A DNA stretch of 64,000 nucleotides from Caulobacter endophyticus. Its GTDB lineage: Bacteria > Pseudomonadota > Alphaproteobacteria > Caulobacterales > Caulobacteraceae. The stretch spans positions 1 to 64,000 of the forward strand of contig NZ_QDKQ01000052.1 of assembly GCF_003116815.1 (NCBI RefSeq). The letters are read 5' to 3'. Made by a program: the position numbers and the translations under genes. The notes under the pieces were generated by a model. It had not been told where the DNA came from. It was given only the letters and a program-made list of their open reading frames with translations, and searched no databases. Within the stretch, counting starts at the first letter, position 1; each line of letters opens with the position of its first letter. Positions 24,035 to 32,706 of this stretch are shown here, one piece after another.

Positions 24035-24472
24035 TCAGGCCTTGCGGGCGCGGGTCTTGCCCGGCGCCTTGGCCTTGCGGCCGCCCTGGCCCAGGCCGAG
24101 AGCCTTGGCCATGGCCGAACGGGCCTCGCTGTAGGACGGCGCCGTGGTCGGGTAGTCGGCCGGCAGGCCCCACTTCGACTTGTATTCGGCGACAGTCATG
24201 CCGTGGGTGGTCAGGTGCCGCTTCAGCGTCTTGTAGGGCTTGCCGTCTTCGAAGCTGATCAGGGCGTCCGGCGTGATGCTCTTGCGGATCTGAGCCGGAG
24301 TAGCCTTGGTAACGGCTTCGGTCACCGGCGCTTCCGGCGAACCAAGACCGGCAAGGGCGTCGTGAGTGGCCCGAATCAGAGCCGGCAGGTCAGAGACCGA
24401 GGTCGTGTTGTTGGCCACATAGTTGGCCACGATTTCGGCGGTCAGCTCGATCAGGGTCGATTTGTCTTCCAC
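24035..24472 (-). CDS. MucR/Ros-family transcriptional regulator (MucR1-like paralogue)
   Basis: The 145-residue protein parallels the one at 9898-10317: N-terminal TLIELTAEIVANYVANN, linker, then the Ros-type domain SFEDGKPYKTLKRHLTTHGMTVAEYKSKWGLPADYP, and a basic Lys/Arg tail. The first zinc-finger Cys is Ser and the second is Asp, so only the His ligands remain and zinc binding is doubtful. The start is GTG 24472 with GGAG 7 bases upstream; a TTG 5 codons earlier is an alternative. It probably acts with the other MucR in repressing S-phase genes. Confidence 0.85.
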   Translation of the reverse strand: MEDKSTLIELTAEIVANYVANNTTSVSDLPALIRATHDALAGLGSPEAPVTEAVTKATPAQIRKSITPDALISFEDGKPYKTLKRHLTTHGMTVAEYKSKWGLPADYPTTAPSYSEARSAMAKALGLGQGGRKAKAPGKTRARKA

Positions 24473-24920
24473 GGCGTCACTCCACAATGACTTTAAATTT
24501 GGAAATACACCCGCCCTGTGGAATTACAAGTACACAAATACGCAATCGAACGAGCAACGCTCCGCGAAAACAGGCTTTATTTCGTGGAAACAATGTCGAT
24601 GGCGGTTCTCTGAAGCCTTAGCCGTTACGGAAAGGGCTCGCGCTCAAGTTCAGTGCCAGACAGGGGCGTTTTCGCACTCGCGAACACCGAAAGACTCACG
24701 TGCAATTGCACCCTGCAACGCCACAGGCAGGTGCGATTGAGATTCGCCTCGCCTCTTCAGGTCCCGATCCAGATCGAACCGAACACTGTTCAAGCCACGC
24801 GCAAGCGCTGGAGCCCTTGAAGGAGCGAACCGGCAAAGCACAGCTTCCAGGTAGGCAAATGACCGCGATATAAACGCCGCCCCGAACGGGAGCCGCTGAT
24901 CAGCGAGAGATTAGGGAGAG
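24473..24920. other. Gene-free interval upstream of the second mucR
   Basis: About 450 bases with lower GC than the genes. It holds the 5' region of the minus-strand mucR gene. One short palindrome, GAAC-ACT-GTTC (near 24780), is visible. No convincing protein, tRNA or known riboswitch was found. Confidence 0.4.
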
Positions 24921-24994
24921 TGGCTGGGGAACTAGGACTCGAACCTAGAATGACGGTACCAAAAACCGCAGTGTTACCATTACACCATTCCCCA
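24921..24994 (-). tRNA. tRNA-Gln (anticodon TTG)
   Basis: The minus strand reads a full cloverleaf: acceptor TGGGGAA with TTCCCCA, T-arm loop GGTTCGAGTCC, anticodon stem GCGGT/ACCGT around loop TTTTGGT, giving anticodon TTG. The 3' CCA is encoded. 74 bases. Confidence 0.95.
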
Positions 24995-25179
24995 GCAGGA
25001 ACGGCTGCCGACCCAGTGGGCCGCGGCGAGGCGGTGGAGATAGCTCAGGATTCGGACGGTGGCAACGCCCTCCAAATTCTTTTTTTGGGTCCATTTTCGC
25101 GCTTGCGACTCTCCCAACCGCCCCCTATAAGCCGCCTCCCAAGTCGAGCACAGCCAACCGGCGGCGCGGCTTCGGAAGT

Positions 25180-25256
25180 CGGAGTGTGGCTCAGTCTGGT
25201 AGAGCACTGCGTTCGGGACGCAGGGGTCGCAGGTTCAAATCCTGCCACTCCGACCA
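25180..25256 (+). tRNA. tRNA-Pro (anticodon CGG)
   Basis: The plus strand reads acceptor CGGAGTG paired with CACTCCG, D-arm GGCTCAGTCTGGTAGAGC, anticodon stem CTGCG/CGCAG around TTCGGGA (anticodon CGG), T-arm GGTTCAAATCC, and an encoded CCA. 77 bases. Confidence 0.96.
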
Positions 25257-25437
25257 TCTTCTCTCCCGAGAAAATTCCCTCATTTGCACCGCCTGGGCGT
25301 CAAGTTCGGCAGGTTGCGTGCTGTTCATTTGACCGCAACGCGACAGCCGCTAGCTTGCGAGCACATTGAAGCGTGACGGACGCACGACCACCTGTGCTTT
25401 TCCGCCGCCGCGCTTTGGCTATCGCAACGGGACCCCG

Positions 25438-27216
25438 ATGAAGCAGTTTCTCATGACCGTGGCCGGCGTATTCGTCGGACTGGTGCTCTTTCTTGTCGGC
25501 GTCCCCTTCATATTGATCGTGCTGGCGGCGGGCGCCGCCCGCCCTGCCCCGGTCGCCGCCAATTCTGTGGTGCAGCTGGACCTGCGCGGCGGACTGTCGG
25601 ACCAGGATTCGCAGAACCCCTTCGCGGCCTTCGGCGGCGGCGGACAGTCGGTGATGGGCGTCATCGAGGTGCTGCGCCGCGCGGAGACCGACGACAAGGT
25701 CAAGGCGGTGTTCGTGCGCCTGCCCGAGGGCGGCGTCGCCCCGGCTTCGGCCGACGAACTCTCCCAGGCCTTCAAGCACTTCCGCAGCGTCGGCAAGAAA
25801 CCGATCATCGCCCATAGCCAGGGCCTCTATCCCTCGGGCATGTCCACCTCGACCTACCGCCTGGGCGCGGCCGCCAGCGAGTTCTGGATGCAGCCCGACA
25901 GCTCGCTGCAGGCCGTGGGCGTGGCCAGCGAGACGATGTTCTACAAGCGCCTGTTCGACAAGTACGGCGTTAAGGCCGACTTCGAGCAGCGCTACGAATA
26001 CAAGAACGCGGTCAATCCTTACCTCAACAGCGACTTCACCCCGGCGCACCGCGAGGCGACGCTGTCGTGGATGGGCTCGGTTTATACGAGCGCCCTCATC
26101 GCCGCCGCCCAGGACCGCAAGCAGGATCCGGTCCGCCTGATCAAGGCCATCGAGGCCGGCCCCTACAGCGCTCAGCAGGCCCAGGGCCTGGGCCTGATCG
26201 ACAAGGTCGGCCAGGTCAAGGAAGCGCAGGACGCCATGCTGGCCCGCGCCGGCAAGGGCGCCAAGCTGATCGACTTCTCCGACTACGCCTCGCGCTCGAA
26301 GAAGGACCTGCCCAAGACCGGTGCGGCCATCGCCGTGATCGGCGCCGAGGGTCCGATCGTGACGGGCACGTCGGGCCAGTCCTCGCCGTTCGCCGGCGAC
26401 AGCACGATCCACTCCGACGAGACCGCCAAGGCGATCTACGACGCGATCGAGGACAAGGACGTCAAGGCGATCGTCCTGCGGGTTTCCTCGCCGGGCGGCT
26501 CCGACACCGCCTCCGAGCAGATCCTGGCCGCCGTACGGGCCGCCAAGGCGGCTGGAAAGCCCGTCGTGGTCAGCATGGGCACCTATGCGGCTTCGGGCGG
26601 CTATTGGATCAGCAGCCAGGCCTCGGCGATCGTGGCCCAGCCCTCGACCCTGACCGGCTCGATCGGCGTGTTCGGCGGCAAGTTCGCCCTGGGCGAGGCG
26701 CTGTCGCGCTTCGGCGTCGACACCCGCCAGGTGACCGTGGGCGGCGACTATGCCGGCGCCTTCGGCACGGGCCAGGGGTTCACGGCCGACCAGCGCGCCC
26801 GCTTCTCGGCCTGGATGGACACCATCTATGCCGGCTTCATCAATCGCGTGGCCGAAGGCCGCAAGCTGCCGGTCGAGCGGGTGCGCGAGATCGCCAAGGG
26901 CCGCGTCTGGACCGGCGCCCAGGCCAAGGAGCTGGGCCTGGTGGACCAGCTGGGCGGCTTCTATGACGCGGTCGACAAGGCCAAGGCCCTGGCCAACCTG
27001 AAGGGCGACGTGCGCCTCAAGAAGATCGGCGGGCCCAAGTCGCCCTTCGACGCCCTGGAGAAGGCCCTGGGCGTCAGCTCGACCTCGATGCGCACCGTCG
27101 CGGCCGCCGCCTGGATCCTGGGCGACCCGCGCTCCGAGGCGATCCTGGACGAGATGGCCAAGACCCGCCTGCGCTCGCAAGGCGCCAGCGTCCTGGCCGA
27201 CACGCCGACCTACTGA
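25438..27216 (+). CDS. sppA: Signal peptide peptidase SppA (67K type)
   Basis: The 592-residue inner-membrane protease has one N-terminal span (about residues 5-33) and two tandem S49 domains. The general-base Lys is near residue 188 (YEYKNAVNPY) and the nucleophile Ser near 386 (TYAASGGYW), about 198 residues apart as in E. coli SppA. SppA degrades cleaved signal peptides in the membrane. ATG 25438 opens the membrane span directly; a start 24 codons upstream is unlikely. It ends at a strong terminator. Confidence 0.93.
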   Translation: MKQFLMTVAGVFVGLVLFLVGVPFILIVLAAGAARPAPVAANSVVQLDLRGGLSDQDSQNPFAAFGGGGQSVMGVIEVLRRAETDDKVKAVFVRLPEGGVAPASADELSQAFKHFRSVGKKPIIAHSQGLYPSGMSTSTYRLGAAASEFWMQPDSSLQAVGVASETMFYKRLFDKYGVKADFEQRYEYKNAVNPYLNSDFTPAHREATLSWMGSVYTSALIAAAQDRKQDPVRLIKAIEAGPYSAQQAQGLGLIDKVGQVKEAQDAMLARAGKGAKLIDFSDYASRSKKDLPKTGAAIAVIGAEGPIVTGTSGQSSPFAGDSTIHSDETAKAIYDAIEDKDVKAIVLRVSSPGGSDTASEQILAAVRAAKAAGKPVVVSMGTYAASGGYWISSQASAIVAQPSTLTGSIGVFGGKFALGEALSRFGVDTRQVTVGGDYAGAFGTGQGFTADQRARFSAWMDTIYAGFINRVAEGRKLPVERVREIAKGRVWTGAQAKELGLVDQLGGFYDAVDKAKALANLKGDVRLKKIGGPKSPFDALEKALGVSSTSMRTVAAAAWILGDPRSEAILDEMAKTRLRSQGASVLADTPTY

Positions 27217-27237
27217 GGCTTCGGCGAGGCTCACGAG

Positions 27238-27268
27238 AAAGGCCGCTCCGCAAGGGGCGGCCTTTTTT
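27238..27268 (+). terminator. Intrinsic terminator of sppA
   Basis: AAAGGCCGCTCC pairs with GGGGCGGCCTTT (one G-T pair) over GCAA, followed by a run of T. It begins 22 bases after the sppA stop. Confidence 0.92.
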
Positions 27269-27291
27269 GTTGGGCGCGGCTGCGTGCTCGA

Positions 27292-27543
27292 GATGCTCCC
27301 CCTGAAGGGGGAGCTGTCGCGGAGCCGACTAAGGGGGAAGTGCTTGCTGCCGTTGCGGATGATCGGACTTCATCAGGAACTTCCCCCTCCGGTCCTTTCC
27401 TCAAGATGCTCCCCCTGAAGGGGGAGCTGTCGCGGAGCGACTGAGGGGGAAGGGATTGCTGCCTTTGGGGGTGAACTGACCTCATCAGGAACTTCCCCCT
27501 CCGGCCCTTCGGGCCACCTCCCCCTTCAGGGGGAGGATCTTTG
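27292..27543. repeat. Dispersed palindromic repeat, two tandem copies plus inverted end
   Basis: ATGCTCCCCCTGAAGGGGGAGC with GTCGCGGAGCCGACTAAGGGGG appears at 27292 and again near 27406 with small changes. Each is followed by CTTCCCCCTCCGG; the second ends with CCCTTCGGGCC and CTCCCCCTTCAGGGGGAGGATC. This is the largest array of the family in the window. Confidence 0.85.
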
Positions 27544-27975
27544 AGGCACGGCTTTTCGTTCTCCCGCGCGATGGCGCGTTAGCTCGGGGAGGCGCGGAGC
27601 GGCCGGGCGGAGCCCGGAGACCGTGTGTTTGTTTAGCGTTTCGGCTTCGTCGACCGCTCCGCCGCATCATTTGTCTCGGAGGGGCCAGAGGCGCGGGTGA
27701 TGTTTCAACCCAAGGGCCAGCCTTTCCCCCGGACGGGCAGGACCAAGAGCCCTCCCCATGGCGGGGACGGCTTTGATTATGCACTGGGGCTGAGCGCGTC
27801 TGATAAGTTTGGGTGAGAAAGTTGCAAGGGATTGAGTTCGTTCGGCTCTCTCGCAAACTCGCCGTGGATGGAGCGGCGTCTATCCCCGTCCGAACTCCAC
27901 TTCCGTAAAATCCCGCTTTCGCGGGGATTTTACGGCTGAGGTACTGCGTAAGCCTCAGCGGCAGCTGAAAGCGCG
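27544..27975. other. Structured non-coding DNA between repeats
   Basis: About 430 bases without a believable protein gene. Visible inverted repeats include GGCCGGGCGGAGCCCGG (near 27600), CCCTCCCCATGGCGGGGACGG (near 27750) and a near-perfect hairpin CCGTAAAATCCC / GGGGATTTTACGG at about 27903-27936. It may be another repeated element or an RNA. Confidence 0.4.
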
Positions 27976-28020
27976 CCCCCTCAGGCCCTCCGGGCCACTC
28001 CCCCAGTGAGGGAGGATCCT
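27976..28020. repeat. Dispersed palindromic repeat, partial copy
   Basis: CCCCCTCAGGCCCTCCGGGCC with CTCCCCCAGTGAGGGAGGATCC, one half of the family element found at 27292 and 45479. Confidence 0.75.
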
Positions 28021-28036
28021 GAGCACGCAAACAAAA

Positions 28037-28062
28037 ACGGCGGGTTCTTGCGGACCCGCCGT
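28037..28062 (-). terminator. Intrinsic terminator of the TonB receptor gene
   Basis: ACGGCGGGT pairs with ACCCGCCGT over 8 bases; the minus strand continues TTTTGTTTG. It begins about 55 bases past the receptor stop. Confidence 0.85.
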
Positions 28063-28116
28063 GATCGTTTTTCGCTCCCGGCGACCCGAGGGCCGCCGGG
28101 GTGAAGGTCGCTTCGA

Positions 28117-30990
28117 CTAGAAGCGGGTCTTCAGCGAGACGTAGTAGCGGCGGCCGAGCACGTCGTAGGTCGACGGGTCGGTGTTGGCCTGGATGTTCGA
28201 CGAGAAGACCGGCGGTTGCTTGTCGCCGACGTTGAAGACGCCAGCGCGCACTTCAACCATGTCCGTGACCTTCCAAGCGCCGTTCAGGTCGAAGTAGTTG
28301 AACGACTTGATCTTCTCCGAGCTGTCGCCGGCGTCGACCATCGAGTCGATGAAGCGCCAACGGACACCGATCTCTGCCGGGCCGATCGAGTAGGTGGCCG
28401 ACGACATGACCTTCCACTCCGGCTTGGCCACGGCGACCGAGCTGACCGAGGTGTTGCCGATCGTGCCCTTCAGCTTGTCGATCGGTTCGCCCGGCAGGCT
28501 CTGGACGTCGAACTTGTCGAGGTAGTTACCCACGACGTTGAACGACAGCGAGCCGTAGTCATCGCTCAGGCCGATCGCGCCGAGACCGAAGCCCCAGTCG
28601 ATCTGGAAGTCGACGCCCGCGGTCTCGTAGGTGGCGAGGTTCAGGTTCGTGAGCTGCAGGGTCAGGATTTCACCCGTCGCGCTGCTGCGGTTGAAGAGGC
28701 CGCAGTAGAACGAGGAACCGGCGCTGCCGTCATAGCACTTGGTGAGCGCCAGGCCGGCGTCGACGGTGCCGATCGCGTCCTTGATCTTGATCGAGTAGTA
28801 GTCGACCGAGGCCGACAGCCTTTCGAACAGCGGGTTGTCGAAGCGCGGGGTCCACACCACGCCGACCGAGTAGGTGTCGGCGGTTTCTTCCTTCAGGTCC
28901 GGGTTGCCGCCGATCAGGGCGTTCACCTGGGTGTTCGGGTAGGTGTAGGTGTCGATGATCGCCGACGGCACGCCTTGCGACAGGCAGAGCGAACGCACGG
29001 CGGCGGCATTGGCGCCGGTGCGGGCGCGGCTGTCGATGGCGCACGGATCATCGATGATCTGCGGGAAGCCCTGAGCCTGCGGCGAGTAGAGTTCGCCGAT
29101 CGACGGGGCGCGAACGCCACGCGAGTAGCCGCCGCGGAAGCGGATGCCGTCGACGACTTCCCAGTCACCGTCGATCTTGTAGGCCGAGACCGAACCGACC
29201 GTGTTGTAGTCCGAGAAGCGGTAGCCGCCCGTAACGTTCAGGGCCTTGATGAACGGCAGGTCCTTGAGGACCGGCACGAGCACTTCGCCGTAGAAGTCGT
29301 AGACGTCGGCCGAGGCGACCATGGCGTCGTTGGCGTTGAAGCCGATGACGTCGCCGGTCGAGAGCAGCGAGTCCGGAACGTAGGTGTACTTGTCCGAACG
29401 GTAGCTGGTGCCCGCCGCGGCGCGCACTTCACCGGCCGGCAGGTCGAACAGGCCGCCCTGGAAGTTCAGTTCGACGGCGCGTTGCTCGTAACCGGTGTAG
29501 TTCTTGGTCACGCGGCCGATGTAGCTGGCGCATTCAGCCGACAGCGGCTGCAGGCCGAAGGGGTTGTAGCCGCCCGAGCAGATGCTCGCGCCGCCGTCAG
29601 CCGCGTCGAGCAGCGAGACGACCGCCGCACGGCTGACGTTGCCGCGCTGGATTTCGTTCTGCTCGGACTTGCCGTACGAACCGAACAGATCCCAGGTCCA
29701 GTCGCGGAAGCCGGTCTGACCGCGCAGGCCCGTGCTCAGTTGGAACACGTTGAACGTGGTTTCCGAGATACGCGGACCAAGGTCCGTGAAGCGCTTGCGG
29801 AACAGGAAGTCGGCCGTCGGATCCGGGCGGCTGGCCAGCAGGGTCGCCAGGTCGGCCGGGATGAACGGGTTGTTGTAGTTGACCGAGAAGCCGGTCGCGG
29901 CGGCGGCGGGCGACGGGGCCAGCACGGTGCGCGAGTCGTAGTGCGTGAAGTTGAACGAGCCGTAGGCTTCAACGTTCTCGGTGATGTTGTAGTCCATCGC
30001 GCCGAACGCCGAGTAGCGGGTCAGCGGCAGCTGGAGCAGGTTCAGCGGACCGGTGTTGTAGTTGCCGGTCGTCGGGATCGTCGAATAGTCGATCGCGGTC
30101 GAACCACGGTAGTTGGTGCCGTTGCGGAACAGCGTACCGTCGTTGTTGAAGCCGAGGTTGGAACCGTTGGCCACAGTGCCCGCGGCGATGCCGTACCGGG
30201 CGAACACGGTGTTCATGGCCGCCTGGGTGGGCAGGTTGGTGCCCGAGGCGTCGTAACGGCCGTACGGCGAGGTCGCCGAGGCGCCCGACACCGACGAGAA
30301 CTCACGGGCGGCGTTGAGGATTTCGCCGCGCTGCGAGTAGCTCAGCGACATGATCGCGTGGCCCTTGTCGTCGGCGAACCGCGAACCACCCGTGATGCTG
30401 ATCGAGCTTTCCTCGCCGTCCTTGGCGTCGGTGATGCCGTACTGGGCGTCGACCTGCAGGCCTTGGAAGCGGCTGTTGAGCTTGAAGTTGACCACGCCGG
30501 CCATGGCGTCGGAGCCGTAGGTCGCCGAGGCGCCGCCGGTGATCACTTCGATGTTCTGGATGATCGCGCTGGGGATCAGGTTGACGTCGACCGTGCCGTC
30601 CGAGTTCGACGGAACGATGCGGTGACCGTCCATCAGAACCAGGGTGCGGTTCGACCCCAGACCGCGCAGCTGGACGTTGGCCTGACCGCCGTTCGACGGG
30701 TTGTTCGAGGTGCCCGAGACGCCCGGCACGAACTGCGGCATCTGGTTGAGCAGGGTGTCGACGGTCACCGAGCCGGTCTTGGCCAGTTGCTCCTGGCCGA
30801 CCGAGACGATCGGGCTGTTCGACACATAGTCCGGACGCGCGATGCGCGAACCGGTGACGACAACCGCTTCGATTTCGGTGCTGTCGCTTTCCGGCGCGGT
30901 CTGAGCGACCGCGGCGCCGGCCGAAGCCATGGCCAGACCACCGATGATCGTCGTCGCAAGCAGGCGCTTACGCGTCATCTGAATATTCAA
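28117..30990 (-). CDS. TonB-dependent receptor
   Basis: The 957-residue outer-membrane receptor has a signal peptide (LLATTIIGGLAMASAGAAVA), a TonB-box-like EIEAVVVTGSRI, the plug domain (LRGLGSNRTLVLMDGHRIVP, GGASATYGSDAMAGVVNFKL) and a long beta-barrel ending YYVSLKTRF with terminal Phe. It imports a large or scarce substrate using TonB energy; the ligand is unknown. An SD GGAGG lies 9 bases before TTG 30990, favouring that start; an ATG four codons later (30978) has no SD. The gene is solitary and ends in a terminator. Long receptors of this kind are numerous in Caulobacter. Confidence 0.92.
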   Translation of the reverse strand: MNIQMTRKRLLATTIIGGLAMASAGAAVAQTAPESDSTEIEAVVVTGSRIARPDYVSNSPIVSVGQEQLAKTGSVTVDTLLNQMPQFVPGVSGTSNNPSNGGQANVQLRGLGSNRTLVLMDGHRIVPSNSDGTVDVNLIPSAIIQNIEVITGGASATYGSDAMAGVVNFKLNSRFQGLQVDAQYGITDAKDGEESSISITGGSRFADDKGHAIMSLSYSQRGEILNAAREFSSVSGASATSPYGRYDASGTNLPTQAAMNTVFARYGIAAGTVANGSNLGFNNDGTLFRNGTNYRGSTAIDYSTIPTTGNYNTGPLNLLQLPLTRYSAFGAMDYNITENVEAYGSFNFTHYDSRTVLAPSPAAAATGFSVNYNNPFIPADLATLLASRPDPTADFLFRKRFTDLGPRISETTFNVFQLSTGLRGQTGFRDWTWDLFGSYGKSEQNEIQRGNVSRAAVVSLLDAADGGASICSGGYNPFGLQPLSAECASYIGRVTKNYTGYEQRAVELNFQGGLFDLPAGEVRAAAGTSYRSDKYTYVPDSLLSTGDVIGFNANDAMVASADVYDFYGEVLVPVLKDLPFIKALNVTGGYRFSDYNTVGSVSAYKIDGDWEVVDGIRFRGGYSRGVRAPSIGELYSPQAQGFPQIIDDPCAIDSRARTGANAAAVRSLCLSQGVPSAIIDTYTYPNTQVNALIGGNPDLKEETADTYSVGVVWTPRFDNPLFERLSASVDYYSIKIKDAIGTVDAGLALTKCYDGSAGSSFYCGLFNRSSATGEILTLQLTNLNLATYETAGVDFQIDWGFGLGAIGLSDDYGSLSFNVVGNYLDKFDVQSLPGEPIDKLKGTIGNTSVSSVAVAKPEWKVMSSATYSIGPAEIGVRWRFIDSMVDAGDSSEKIKSFNYFDLNGAWKVTDMVEVRAGVFNVGDKQPPVFSSNIQANTDPSTYDVLGRRYYVSLKTRF

Positions 30991-31455
30991 GATGGAATCC
31001 CTCCGAGAATGGACGGCGGGCGGTCGGTTTCGCCGCCGCGTGTCCACGTCACAATCCCAGGCTGTCCAAAGCCCGGTTGGCGGGGACGTTAGGTGCGGCC
31101 GATGAACGCGGTCAATTCCGAGTTTCCTCAGGATATCGCGAAGTCTCACCCCTGTCGCAAAATCAACACACAATGACCCCCTGTGAGGCAAGTTCGTGCG
31201 CACTTCGTGCCCACTCCGTTACCAAGCTTGACCATGGATATCGACGTGATGCCAATCACTGCAAAAGATGACCATGTTTGAAGAACGTCGTTATCGAATA
31301 TTTTTGCAGATTTGCAACAAATGCGCCACAGGTTTTGCCACACACCGACACAAAGCCGCCGCAATCGAGACACAATCAGAGGACGAACCCATCCTGATTG
31401 AGTTGCCAGGCCTTCTCGCTTAAGGAGAAAGTCTTTGAAAAAGCAGGAAATTCCA
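30991..31455. other. Divergent promoter interval
   Basis: About 465 bases between the TonB receptor and the divergent secreted protein gene. The right half (31230-31400) is AT-richer than average and should hold promoters for both directions. No perfect CtrA, Fur or sigma-54 site was found. Confidence 0.4.
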
Positions 31456-31971
31456 ATGCGTCGCTTCGGATTGCCGCTCGCCCTGGCCCTTGCCGCCGCC
31501 GTGACGGCCCCACAGGCGCTGGCCCAGCCGGCGACGCCGTCCAAGGCCGCGCTAGACAAGCTTTCGGCCTGCCGCGCGCAGACGGATTCGGCCGCAAGAC
31601 TGGCCTGCTACGACGAAACGGTGCCTGGACTGCTGGCGGCGGAGAAGTCCGGCGACCTGATCGTGGTCGATAAGGAGACCGTGACCAAGGTGCAACGCGA
31701 GTCGTTTGGGTTCAACCTGCCCAGCTTCTCGTTCGGCCAGAAGAAGGAACAGGCGATCGAGCAGGTCGAATCGACCCTCCGCGAGGCGCGCAAGACGCCG
31801 GCCGGCTGGCGCTTCGTACTCGAGGATGGCGCGCGCTGGGACCAGATCGACACCGAGACCCTGCCGCTGGCTCCCCGCCCCGGCGCCAAGGTGACCATCC
31901 GGCGCGCCGCCATGGGCAGCTACATACTGTCGGTGAGCGGCCGGGCCATCCGGGTGGCGCGCGTCAACTAG
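31456..31971 (+). CDS. Secreted hypothetical protein with conserved Cys pair
   Basis: The 171-residue product has a signal peptide (LPLALALAAAVTAPQALAQ) and a short Cys motif LSACRAQTDSAARLACYDE, a pattern seen in alphaproteobacterial periplasmic proteins where the Cys pair likely forms a disulfide. The C-terminal half (GWRFVLEDGARWDQIDTETLP) looks like small beta strands with a basic end (RAAMGSYILSVSGRAIRVARV), OB- or SH3-like. An upstream TTG (31435) with AAGGAG 7 bases before it is an equally good start. Function unknown. Confidence 0.68.
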   Translation: MRRFGLPLALALAAAVTAPQALAQPATPSKAALDKLSACRAQTDSAARLACYDETVPGLLAAEKSGDLIVVDKETVTKVQRESFGFNLPSFSFGQKKEQAIEQVESTLREARKTPAGWRFVLEDGARWDQIDTETLPLAPRPGAKVTIRRAAMGSYILSVSGRAIRVARVN

Positions 31972-32026
31972 CGCGCCCTCGGCGTTCGACGGTCGGGGCT
32001 TGCCCTGGCCGCGCGGGCCGCGCATC

Positions 32027-32051
32027 TGAGAGGTCTCATAAAGAGATCTCT
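32027..32051. promoter_or_regulatory. Paired palindromes, candidate operator for DUF442 gene
   Basis: TGAGA-GG-TCTCA (32027-32038) is followed after 3 bases by the perfect palindrome AGAGATCTCT (32042-32051), 18 bases before the start codon. Two adjacent dyads suggest a dimeric repressor site overlapping the ribosome site. Confidence 0.4.
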
Positions 32052-32068
32052 CAAGAGAGCCCGACGCC

Positions 32069-32479
32069 ATGACCGATTTCCGCCGCGTGACCGACACCCT
32101 GTCGGTCAGCCCCCAGATCAGCACGCAGGATGTGGCCCGGGCCAAGGCCGAGGGTTTCTCGCTGATCATCAACAATCGCCCGGACGGCGAGGATCCCAGC
32201 CAGCCGACCAGCGCCGAGATCGAAGCGGCGGCTACGGCCGCGGGCCTGGCCTATCTGCACGTTCCGGTGCGCGGCGGGCCGACCCAGGAGCAGGTGGACG
32301 CGGTGCGCGAAGCGGTGGAAGCCGCCGAGGGTCCGGTTCTGGCCTTCTGCCGCTCGGGGACCCGCTCGATCGTCACCTGGTCGATCGGCCAGGCGCTTTC
32401 AGGCGCGGCCGATCGTGAAACGCTGGTGAAGCAGGGCTATGAGGCCGGCTACGACCTTTCCGGCGTCCTGCCGCACTAG
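32069..32479 (+). CDS. DUF442/TIGR01244 family phosphatase- or sulfurtransferase-like protein
   Basis: The 136-residue protein reads FRRVTDTLSVSPQISTQDVARAK, then IINNRPDGEDPSQP and the active-site loop FCRSGTRS with Cys94. This is the DUF442 (PF04273) fold, related to dual-specificity phosphatases and found fused to beta-lactamase-like sulfur dioxygenases (Blh). A role in sulfide/persulfide handling or phosphatase activity is possible. It sits under a pair of palindromes; an MBL-fold gene lies 230 bases downstream on the same strand. Confidence 0.82.
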   Translation: MTDFRRVTDTLSVSPQISTQDVARAKAEGFSLIINNRPDGEDPSQPTSAEIEAAATAAGLAYLHVPVRGGPTQEQVDAVREAVEAAEGPVLAFCRSGTRSIVTWSIGQALSGAADRETLVKQGYEAGYDLSGVLPH

Positions 32480-32487
32480 GTCCGATC

Positions 32488-32640
32488 TCAGTAGCCGCCC
32501 AGCGTGCTGACGCGGGCGGCCATCGGGCTGGGTTCGGGCTCGCACGAGGCCAGCACGAACTGCGCCGCAATGAGACACAGGATGGCGAAGGCCGCACGCT
32601 GGAGCCGTTTTGAGACAAAAATCGCCGTATCGGCCGCCAT
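32488..32640 (-). CDS. Small lipoprotein (50 aa), hypothetical
   Basis: The 50-residue product MAADTAIFVSKRLQRAAF... has a basic n-region, hydrophobic core and lipobox LASC near residue 33, leaving a mature tail of about 18 residues (EPEPSPMAARVSTLGGY). It reads between the DUF442 and MBL genes on the opposite strand. Function unknown; the signal is convincing for its size. Confidence 0.55.
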   Translation of the reverse strand: MAADTAIFVSKRLQRAAFAILCLIAAQFVLASCEPEPSPMAARVSTLGGY

Positions 32641-32706
32641 GATCCGTACTCCGCAGGGTTTACGAGTCGTTAAGCGCAAGACCGGCGCCGCTCTGGATGG
32701 GCCGCG

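Noticed and set aside
24775..24795. GAAC-ACT-GTTC near 24780 as a LexA box
   Set aside because: Alphaproteobacterial LexA sites are direct GTTC-N7-GTTC repeats; this short palindrome does not match.
24921..25256. tRNA genes as an integration site for a mobile element
   Set aside because: No integrase, no direct repeat of a tRNA 3' end and no shift of gene type follow either tRNA.
27485..28030. 181-residue open frame in the repeat region
   Set aside because: The translation is Pro/Arg/Ser-rich and crosses palindromic repeats; it looks like non-coding repeat DNA.
28216..31092. 958-residue open frame opposite the TonB receptor
   Set aside because: Antisense artefact of high GC; the receptor on the minus strand has signal, plug and barrel motifs.
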